A DNA stretch of 5,311 nt from Actinomycetota bacterium (GTDB taxonomy: Bacteria > Actinomycetota > Actinomycetes > Propionibacteriales > Nocardioidaceae), in the NCBI GenBank assembly GCA_009702305.1, contig WLIH01000241.1:1-5311 (forward strand). Direction: 5' to 3'. Of this stretch, positions 1 through 5,311 are shown piece by piece (position 1 is the first letter of the stretch; each line of letters begins with the position of its first letter). A program made the position numbers and the translations under genes. Under the pieces are notes generated by a model. The model did no database searches. It was not told the DNA's origin and saw only the letters and a program-made list of their open reading frames with translations.

Positions 1-6
1 CTGTGA
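1..6 (+). CDS. Possible last codon and stop of an upstream gene (partial)
   Basis: The first six bases read CTG TGA, and the TGA shares its A with the ATG of the next gene at position 6. Stop-start overlaps of this kind are common between co-transcribed actinobacterial genes, and the next junction in this window (2609-2612) is also an overlap. Nothing can be said about the product, and two codons cannot prove a gene, so this is only a hint that the operon begins upstream of the window. Confidence 0.25.
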   Translation: M

Positions 7-2612
7 TGCGGGCCTACCTGCTCCAGCGCGACCCGCGTCCGCTGCTCGTCTCCCTGATCGCGCTGCTGCTCGCGGCCGGCGTGATGGTCCTCAGCCCGTC
101 GGCTCAGGCGGTCGACCAGAGTCCGGCCCGCGCCGCGAAGCCCGACTTCAGCCAGACCAAGACCCTGACGCGGACCTTCGAGAACGCCGACGGCACGACG
201 TACTCCTTCCCGAGCCGCGAGGTCACGGTCACCGCCGACACGACCCAGGACGTCCGCGGACGTCAGCGGATCCTGATCAGCTGGACCGGCGCCCAGCCCA
301 GCGGGGGCCGCGCGAGCAACCCGTACGGCGAGAACGGTCTCCAGCAGGAGTATCCCGTCGTCATCATGCAGTGCCGCGGGATCGACGACCCGTCGCTGCC
401 TGCCGCCAAGCAGCTGTCGCCGTCGACGTGCTGGACCGCCTCGGTGGCCCAGCGCTCGCAGATCAGCCGCACCGGCGCGGAGGCGAGCTGGACCCGCGAC
501 CTGCTGGCCGACCCGGCCGACCGCGAGCGGGTCTCCGGCATCACGCCGTTCCCCTCCGCCGATGTCTGCCCGACCGCCGACATCGCGCCGTTCTTCACCC
601 GGCTGACGCCCTTCGTGGCCGCGAAGGGCACCGTCTTCCCGGCCTGCGACGCGCAGCACATGCCGCCCGAGGCAGCCGTGGGCGCCGCCTTCCCGCCCAA
701 CGAGCTGGCGGCCTTCACCGACACCGACGGCCGGGGCTCGGTGCAGTTCGAGGTGCGCTCCGACGTCGAGAACGAGTCCCTGGGCTGCAACGACAAGGTC
801 GCGTGCTCGATCGTGGTCATCCCGATCATGGGCCTGAGCTGCGCCGCGCCGTCCGTGCCGGCCACTCCGGCCGACGACGCCTGCCGCAAGGGCGGACGCT
901 TCCTGCCCGGCTCGAGCAACTTCGCCAACGACGGCGTCGACCAGGCCGTGTCTCCGGCGCTGTGGTGGTCGGCCTCCAACTGGGCCAACCGATTCTCGAT
1001 CCCGCTGACCTTCGGCTTCCCGCCCGACACCTGCGACGTGCTCGACAGCCGGGCGCCGACGGGCTTCTACGGCTCGGAGCTGTTGGCCCAGGCGGCCCTG
1101 CAGTGGTCGCCGGCGTACTGCCTGCGCAAGGACCGCTTCAAGTTCCAGCTCAACCAGATGTCCGACGACGCCGGGTGGAACCTGATGGAGGCCGGTGAGG
1201 GCGCGGCCGCCGAGGTCTCCTCCGAGCACGAACTGCGCGGGAGCGACCCGGTCGGCTATGCACCCACCGCGGTCACCGGCTTCTCGATCGGCTACGTCAT
1301 CGACCGCCCGGACAACCAGGGGGAGTACACCGACCTGCGGATGAACGCCCGGCTGGTCGCCAAGCTGATGAGCCAGTCCTACCTGGGCTCCGACCTCGGG
1401 CGCGGCCACCCCGGGATGGCCGGCAACCCGCTCGGGATCATGACCGACCCCGAGTTCGTGAAGCTCAACCCGGGCCTGACCCAGAACGCCCAGGAGGCGG
1501 GGGCGGCGCTGCTGTCGCTGTCCAACTCCTCCGACGTGATCTACCAGCTCACCGACTGGATGGCCCAGGACAAGGACGCCCTCGCCTTCCTCGGTGGCAA
1601 GCCGGACCCGTGGGGGATGGTGGTCAACCCGGCCTACCGCGACATCGCGATCCCGACCGCCGAGTGGCCGCTGCTCGACTCCTACGTGCCGCAGACCGAG
1701 AACACCTGCCGCCAGGACAACCCGGCCGTCTACTTCTCGCAACTGGCCGCCCCGGTCACGACGCTGCGCAAGATCGCCGAGGCCCTGCTCGACGCGTGGC
1801 CCAACGTGCAGACCCGCTGCGAGTTCGACCTGTCCACCCAGCTCTACAAGCTCGGCCGCATCGACCGCCAGAGCTTCGGTGCCCGGTTCATGATGGGCGT
1901 GGTCAGCCTCGGCGACGTCGACCGCTACGGCCTGCGCTCGGCTGCCTTGGAGGCGGCTTCGGGTTCGTACGTCGAGCCCGACGACGCCTCGCTCGCCGCC
2001 GCCGTCGGCCTGGCCAAGCAGCAGGACCGCTACGGCCCGTTCGTGCTCGACCAGGCCGACGTACGCCGGAGCAAGGCCGCCTACCCCGGCACGATGGTGG
2101 TCTACACGGCCGCCAAGCTGCGCAACCTCGACCAGACCAGCGCCGACAAGGTCGCCCAGTTCATCCGGGTCTCCACGACCGAGGGCCAGCGCCCCGGCAC
2201 CGGCAACGGCGACCTGCCCGGTGGCTTCCTGCCGATCCGCGACAGCGGCGTGACAGCCAAGCTGTACGCCTCCGCCCAGCAGGTCGCTGCGGCGATCGCC
2301 GCGCAGAAGGCGGCGCCGAGCGCGCCGCCCAGCCAGGGCGGCGTCGACAACGGCGGCAGCACCGGCGGTGTCACCTCGCCCGGCGGCGCCCTGCCCGGCG
2401 AGGACGTGCCGAGCGCCGACCCGTCCAGCGCGGTGCCGTCGGTCCCGGCCGTCGTGGCGCCCGTCGAGATGCCCCAGACTCAGGCGATCGGCTCGCGCAC
2501 CGCGGGCGGGCTGGTGCCGAGCCTGCTGCTGATCGGCCTCCTCGGCATCGCGATCGCCGGTGGTCTGCGCTTCTTCGTCCAGCCCCCGCGCGCTCCCCGG
2601 GGCACCGCATGA
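6..2612 (+). CDS. Secreted, membrane-anchored PstS-like substrate-binding protein with cysteine-rich N-terminal region
   Basis: The protein has 868 residues. ATG at 6 is preferred to GTG at 3 because it overlaps a possible upstream stop codon. Residues 1-35 form a Sec signal peptide (hydrophobic core about 13-29, cleavage after SAQA). Residues 36-330 form a region I cannot name, containing an ISWTGA motif (91-96). From about 340 to 765 the sequence resembles PstS-type solute-binding proteins: GYAPTAVTGFSIGY starts at 417, and an AYPGT segment is followed by a TEGQ...G...LP pattern as in the PstS C-terminal lobe. Twelve cysteines (123, 142, 188, 214, 261, 267, 279, 293, 343, 372, 568, 605) fit six disulfides in an exported protein. 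A Gly/Pro/Ser/Ala linker (769-821) leads to MPQTQ (822-826), a membrane helix (836-858) and a short basic tail. The likely role is to capture or present a ligand outside the membrane; the ligand is unknown. It overlaps the sortase-like gene by 4 bases, so co-translation is likely. Coding and topology are secure; the PstS-like assignment is good but made by eye. Confidence 0.85.
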   Translation: MRAYLLQRDPRPLLVSLIALLLAAGVMVLSPSAQAVDQSPARAAKPDFSQTKTLTRTFENADGTTYSFPSREVTVTADTTQDVRGRQRILISWTGAQPSGGRASNPYGENGLQQEYPVVIMQCRGIDDPSLPAAKQLSPSTCWTASVAQRSQISRTGAEASWTRDLLADPADRERVSGITPFPSADVCPTADIAPFFTRLTPFVAAKGTVFPACDAQHMPPEAAVGAAFPPNELAAFTDTDGRGSVQFEVRSDVENESLGCNDKVACSIVVIPIMGLSCAAPSVPATPADDACRKGGRFLPGSSNFANDGVDQAVSPALWWSASNWANRFSIPLTFGFPPDTCDVLDSRAPTGFYGSELLAQAALQWSPAYCLRKDRFKFQLNQMSDDAGWNLMEAGEGAAAEVSSEHELRGSDPVGYAPTAVTGFSIGYVIDRPDNQGEYTDLRMNARLVAKLMSQSYLGSDLGRGHPGMAGNPLGIMTDPEFVKLNPGLTQNAQEAGAALLSLSNSSDVIYQLTDWMAQDKDALAFLGGKPDPWGMVVNPAYRDIAIPTAEWPLLDSYVPQTENTCRQDNPAVYFSQLAAPVTTLRKIAEALLDAWPNVQTRCEFDLSTQLYKLGRIDRQSFGARFMMGVVSLGDVDRYGLRSAALEAASGSYVEPDDASLAAAVGLAKQQDRYGPFVLDQADVRRSKAAYPGTMVVYTAAKLRNLDQTSADKVAQFIRVSTTEGQRPGTGNGDLPGGFLPIRDSGVTAKLYASAQQVAAAIAAQKAAPSAPPSQGGVDNGGSTGGVTSPGGALPGEDVPSADPSSAVPSVPAVVAPVEMPQTQAIGSRTAGGLVPSLLLIGLLGIAIAGGLRFFVQPPRAPRGTA

Positions 2613-3577
2613 CGATGACCGAGCAGCGACCCGAGCCCACGGGGGAGGCGCCGGCCGCCACGCCGGGACGCCGGATCGCCACCCGACGGCCGCAGCTGCG
2701 GATGCCCCGGCTGCCGCAGCGCGCGGCCCGCGCTCCCCGCCCCTCCGACGACAGCCTGAGCGTGGTCTCCACGGCGTTCACCATGGTGGCGATCGTCTGC
2801 TTCTGGATGCTCGCGCAGATGCTCGTGCTCGGCGACGTCTCGCAGGCCCGCTCCCAGGACCTGCTCTACGACGAGTTCCGCACGCAGGTCGCCTCCGGCA
2901 CGGCGCCGGTCGGCCCGATCGTCCCGGCCGGTGACCCGGTCGCACTGCTGACGATCCCGGCGATCGGTCTCGAGCAGGTCGTCGTCGAGGGCACCGCGTC
3001 CGGCGACACGCTGGCCGGCCCCGGTCACCAGCGCAACACCGTGCTGCCCGGGCAGGAGGGTGCCGCGGTCGTGGCCGGTCGCGCGGCGACGTACGGCGCG
3101 CCGTTCGGTCGCCTCACCGAGCTGAGCCCCGGCGACACGATCACCGCCGTCATCGCGCAGGGCACGACCACCTTCGAGGTGCTCGACGTCCGCCACACCG
3201 GCGACCCCTTCCCGCAGCCCCGCGCCGACGGCGTGGCGAGGCTGACCCTGGTGAGCGCCGAAGGCTCCGGGGCCTTCGCCTCGCTCACCCCCGACGAGGC
3301 CGTGTACGTCGACGCGGAGGCCACCGAGGCCTTCCCCGCGCCGGCGGGACGCCCCTCGGCGATCCCCGAACCGGAGGCCGTGATGGCGACGGACCCAGGC
3401 GCACTCCCGCTCCTGGCCCTGCTCCTCGCGCTCCTCCTGGCGTTGACCCTCGCGGTCATCGCAGCACGCCAGCGCTGGTCGACAGCACTGGTGTGGGTGG
3501 TGGCCAGTCCGCTGGCCGTCGCCCTGTCCTGGGCCACGACCGACGAGGTCATGCGACTGCTCCCGAACGTGATGTGA
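2609..3577 (+). CDS. Sortase-fold membrane protein, apparently catalytically inactive (pseudo-sortase)
   Basis: The protein has 322 residues. The ATG at 2609 overlaps the previous stop as ATGA; a second in-frame ATG at 2615 is an alternative start. A basic, proline-rich cytoplasmic tail (1-51) is followed by a membrane helix (52-75), an extracytoplasmic sortase domain (about 112-236), a short acidic linker and two further helices (266-286 and about 292-308). Family landmarks are clear: GPGH ending at H140, LPGQEG, then AGR-AATYGAPF, and an LTLV strand at 212-215. Active class E-like sortases have His in the AGH-TYGAPF motif, Cys after LTLVT, and Arg about a dozen residues later. Here these positions hold R158, A217 and probably E230. 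The fold therefore looks retained without the transpeptidase chemistry. The reading frame is intact and continuous, which argues against a decaying pseudogene. It sits between two binding-protein genes, one of which ends in a sorting-signal-like tail, so a scaffold or receptor role is plausible inference. Fold assignment is confident; loss of activity is deduced from motifs. Confidence 0.88.
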   Translation: MTMTEQRPEPTGEAPAATPGRRIATRRPQLRMPRLPQRAARAPRPSDDSLSVVSTAFTMVAIVCFWMLAQMLVLGDVSQARSQDLLYDEFRTQVASGTAPVGPIVPAGDPVALLTIPAIGLEQVVVEGTASGDTLAGPGHQRNTVLPGQEGAAVVAGRAATYGAPFGRLTELSPGDTITAVIAQGTTTFEVLDVRHTGDPFPQPRADGVARLTLVSAEGSGAFASLTPDEAVYVDAEATEAFPAPAGRPSAIPEPEAVMATDPGALPLLALLLALLLALTLAVIAARQRWSTALVWVVASPLAVALSWATTDEVMRLLPNVM

Positions 3578-3627
3578 CTCCCGAGATGACCCCTCGTCAC
3601 TCGTCCCCACCGAAGAAGAAACCGAAC

Positions 3628-3633
3628 AGGAAG
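3628..3633 (+). promoter_or_regulatory. Ribosome binding site for the Ig-domain binding protein
   Basis: AGGAAG lies 9 bases before the ATG at 3643. It decides the start: the in-frame ATG at 3586 has no comparable site, and the 3643 start gives a standard signal peptide. The 65-base gap 3578-3642 otherwise shows no clear -10/-35 pair or hairpin, so read-through from the upstream genes is the simplest view. Confidence 0.7.
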
Positions 3634-3642
3634 CGAATCGAG

Positions 3643-5196
3643 ATGTCTGTACGCACCCCGCTCCACCGCCGGCTGAGTGGCCTGGTGGCCGTGGCCGTGG
3701 CGAGCTCCGCGCTCGCCCTGGTGGCGGCTCCGGCGCACGCTGCCACCGACGCCGACGACACCACCTTCACCCCCGTCGCGGCCGACCTGATCGGTGTCGG
3801 ATCCGACACCAGCCAGAACGCCCTCAAGCGTCTGGCCGAGGGCTACAACGCGACGAACCCCACCGTGAAGGTGGCGACCTTCGCCGCGACCGGCGGTGGC
3901 ACGATCGCGCTCCCGACGGCCGCGATCAACCGCCCGAACGGTTCGGGCGCCGGCAAGGCCCTGCTCTACGGCTCGGCCAACAACACCGACGTCGACTTCG
4001 CCCGCTCGTCCTCGGCGCAGAGCGCTGCCGAGACCCAGGCCGGTCTGCAGAGCTTCCCCTTCGCCCTCGACACGCTCGTGCTCGCGGTCTCCGGCACCGT
4101 CGCGTCCAACGCGCCGACCACCATCACCCCCGCCCAGATGGTCAGCATCTACAAGGGCGACGTCACCAACTGGTCGCAGATCGGTGGCAAGGACGGCGTC
4201 ATCGCCCCGAAGATCCCGCAGGCCGGCTCCGGCACCCGCAGCTTCTTCGTCGCGCAGCTCAAGGCCGCCAACGGCGGCGTCGACGTGACGCTGGCCAAGA
4301 GCGTCGCCGAGGTCCAGGAGCACGACGACACGGCGATCAAGAACGACGCCAACGCCGTCGCGCCGTTCTCGGAGGGCCGCGCCGGCCTGCTCGGCGCCAC
4401 CCTGCGTCTCGAGACCGGCTTCCGTGCCGACCGCGCGCTCTACAACGTGGTGCGCGGCACCGACATCGCCCTCCCGGCCGTCCAGGCCGTCTTCGGCGAG
4501 AGCGGCTTCGTCTGCTCGACCGCTGCCCGCCCGCTGATCGAGGCCGCCGGCTTCAAGCAGCTCGCCACCTCGGCCCGCGGCGGCGTCTGCGGCTCGCAGA
4601 CCCAGTCGGCCACGACGAACTTCACCCTCAACCAGGCCGTCGTCACGACGACCGCGCTGAGCGTCACCAGCACCGCGGCGAACTCCGCCACGCTGACGGC
4701 CGTCGTGTCGGGCAGCACCGCCCCCTCGGGCACCGTGACCTTCAAGGAGGGCACGACCGTGCTCGCCGCCAACGTCCCGCTGACCTCCGGTCAGGCCGTC
4801 TACACGGCCTCGGGCGCCACCGCCGGTGCGCACACCTACACCGCGCAGTTCGTCCCCGCCCAGGGCTCGCAGTTCGAGGGCTCCTCGGACGAGGCGACCG
4901 GCTCGGTCAAGACCTCGTCGTCGATCGACGCGGCGTTCCCGAAGTCGGTCAAGAAGGGCAAGGCGGCCTCGGGCACGATCACGGTCGCCGCTGCGGGCTC
5001 CTCGACCTCGCCCACCGGCACGGTCACGATCACCCAGGGCTCGACCACCGTCGCCACCAAGACGCTGGTCAACGGCGCCGTCAAGGTCAAGCTGCCCAAG
5101 CTGACCAAGAAGAAGACCACCTTCACGATCACCTACTCCGGTGACGACGCGGCGGTCGGCTCCACCACCAAGGTCACGATCAAGACCACCAAGTAG
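3643..5196 (+). CDS. Secreted PstS-type substrate-binding protein with two C-terminal Ig-like domains
   Basis: The protein has 517 residues. The start is set by AGGAAG 9 bases upstream. Residues 1-33 form a signal peptide ending AHA; there is no lipobox cysteine. RR at 9-10 lacks the rest of a Tat motif, so Sec export is likely. Residues 40-320 are a PstS-type binding fold: GSDTSQ (53-58) at the first loop, VDFARSSS (117-124), a YKGDVTNWSQIGG segment as in phosphate-binding proteins, and QAGSGTRS (193-200), which matches the family's GSGT anion-binding turn. C291 and C316 can form a disulfide near the end of the fold. Two Ig-like domains of the bacterial group 3 style follow: about 325-426 (SGTVTF at 362-367) and 427-517 (TGTVTI), the second carrying 14 Lys, no Arg and only 3 acidic residues. 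There is no membrane helix or sorting signal at the C-terminus, so it is released or held non-covalently. By family it would bind phosphate or another small oxyanion, but the Asp expected in the FARSSS loop is absent, so the ligand is open. Confidence 0.9.
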   Translation: MSVRTPLHRRLSGLVAVAVASSALALVAAPAHAATDADDTTFTPVAADLIGVGSDTSQNALKRLAEGYNATNPTVKVATFAATGGGTIALPTAAINRPNGSGAGKALLYGSANNTDVDFARSSSAQSAAETQAGLQSFPFALDTLVLAVSGTVASNAPTTITPAQMVSIYKGDVTNWSQIGGKDGVIAPKIPQAGSGTRSFFVAQLKAANGGVDVTLAKSVAEVQEHDDTAIKNDANAVAPFSEGRAGLLGATLRLETGFRADRALYNVVRGTDIALPAVQAVFGESGFVCSTAARPLIEAAGFKQLATSARGGVCGSQTQSATTNFTLNQAVVTTTALSVTSTAANSATLTAVVSGSTAPSGTVTFKEGTTVLAANVPLTSGQAVYTASGATAGAHTYTAQFVPAQGSQFEGSSDEATGSVKTSSSIDAAFPKSVKKGKAASGTITVAAAGSSTSPTGTVTITQGSTTVATKTLVNGAVKVKLPKLTKKKTTFTITYSGDDAAVGSTTKVTIKTTK

Positions 5197-5208
5197 TACC
5201 TGCGTCAC

Positions 5209-5254
5209 CGAGGTGGCCGGCGTCCGCCGCGACCGGCGTACGCCGGCCACCTCG
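5209..5254 (+). terminator. Strong GC-rich hairpin after the Ig-domain gene
   Basis: CGAGGTGGCCGGCGT (5209-5223) and ACGCCGGCCACCTCG (5240-5254) are perfect 15-base inverted repeats separated by a 16-base loop. It begins 13 bases after the stop codon. No T-run follows (the next bases are CTCCACC), as is frequent for hairpin terminators in high-GC actinobacteria. The next start codon is only 37 bases downstream, so it may instead be a partial terminator or an mRNA-stabilising hairpin inside an operon. Confidence 0.75.
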
Positions 5255-5279
5255 CTCCACCGCACCACCCCGCCGAACC

Positions 5280-5284
5280 GGAAG
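5280..5284 (+). promoter_or_regulatory. Ribosome binding site of the gene starting at 5292
   Basis: GGAAG lies 7 bases before ATG at 5292, a good Shine-Dalgarno match and spacing. It is the main support for a gene starting there. Confidence 0.55.
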
Positions 5285-5291
5285 AGCTCCC

Positions 5292-5311
5292 ATGGCCACC
5301 GAGACCACGAC
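5292..5311 (+). CDS. Start of a downstream gene (partial, product unknown)
   Basis: An ATG preceded by GGAAG at 7-base spacing opens a frame reading MATETT before the window ends. Six codons do not identify the product. Position after a binding-protein gene makes an ABC transporter permease (PstC-like) one possible guess, but nothing in the visible residues supports that over any other gene. Confidence 0.55.

Noticed and set aside
1610..2608. Upstream extension of the sortase-like frame through the region overlapping gene 1
   Set aside because: The extended part is Arg/Pro/Gly-rich shadow sequence out of frame with gene 1. The ATGA overlap at 2609 and the conventional N-terminal tail plus membrane helix mark the true start.
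3026..3028. H140 in GPGH as the possible catalytic His of the sortase domain
   Set aside because: GPGH precedes the LPG turn in class E-like sortases and is separate from the catalytic AGH motif next to TYGAPF, which here reads AGR.
3254..3256. S216 as a substitute nucleophile in the sortase-like protein
   Set aside because: S216 aligns with the Thr before the catalytic Cys, not with the Cys itself, and the His and Arg partners are also missing.
3586..3642. Earlier in-frame ATG at 3586 for gene 3, adding 19 residues rich in Lys and Arg
   Set aside because: No ribosome binding site precedes it, whereas AGGAAG sits 9 bases before ATG 3643, which gives a normal signal peptide. A long basic n-region cannot be wholly excluded.
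3667..3672. Twin-arginine (Tat) export signal in gene 3
   Set aside because: RR at residues 9-10 is followed by LSGL, not by the usual x-F-L-K, and the downstream core and AHA cleavage site fit Sec export.
3025..5268. Long open frame on the - strand (747 codons) opposite genes 2 and 3, and another at 2480-3610
   Set aside because: The translations are low-complexity runs of Gly, Arg, Asp and Val typical of the antisense of GC-rich codons, with no recognisable domain. The + strand frames have signal peptides, sortase and binding-protein motifs.
1..5311. Mobile elements, CRISPR arrays, tRNA or rRNA genes
   Set aside because: No transposase or integrase motifs, regularly spaced repeats or RNA gene signatures were seen; the window is almost fully occupied by three coding regions of uniform composition.

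Overview
The window is GC-rich, strongly coding DNA with long shadow ORFs in the other frames, as expected of a high-GC actinobacterium. A Nocardioides-like member of the Propionibacteriales is my best guess, but this rests on style only; no rRNA or marker gene is present. All real genes are on the + strand and nearly every base is used.

Layout: (1) 6-2612, a large secreted, cysteine-rich protein with a PstS-like solute-binding fold in its C-terminal two thirds, a Gly/Pro/Ser linker and one C-terminal membrane anchor. (2) 2609-3577, overlapping gene 1 by 4 bases (ATGA), a membrane protein with a sortase (class E-like) fold in which the catalytic His, Cys and Arg positions all appear to be substituted. 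(3) After a 65-base gap with a good ribosome binding site, 3643-5196, a secreted PstS-type solute-binding protein followed by two bacterial Ig-like domains, the last one lysine-rich. (4) A perfect 15-bp inverted repeat at 5209-5254, probably a terminator or operon-internal hairpin. (5) The first six codons of another + strand gene from 5292.

Taken together, this looks like one operon for an extracytoplasmic surface assembly. It combines a membrane-tethered binding protein, a freely secreted or wall-associated binding protein with Ig modules, and between them a sortase-like protein that should not be able to catalyse transpeptidation. The tethered protein ends in something that resembles a degraded sortase sorting signal (MPQTQ, hydrophobic segment, basic tail). 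The most interesting hypothesis is that the pseudo-sortase is a non-catalytic scaffold or receptor for this surface complex. The ligand cannot be told from sequence; phosphate is suggested by family resemblance only, and one expected phosphate-binding residue seems to be missing in gene 3.
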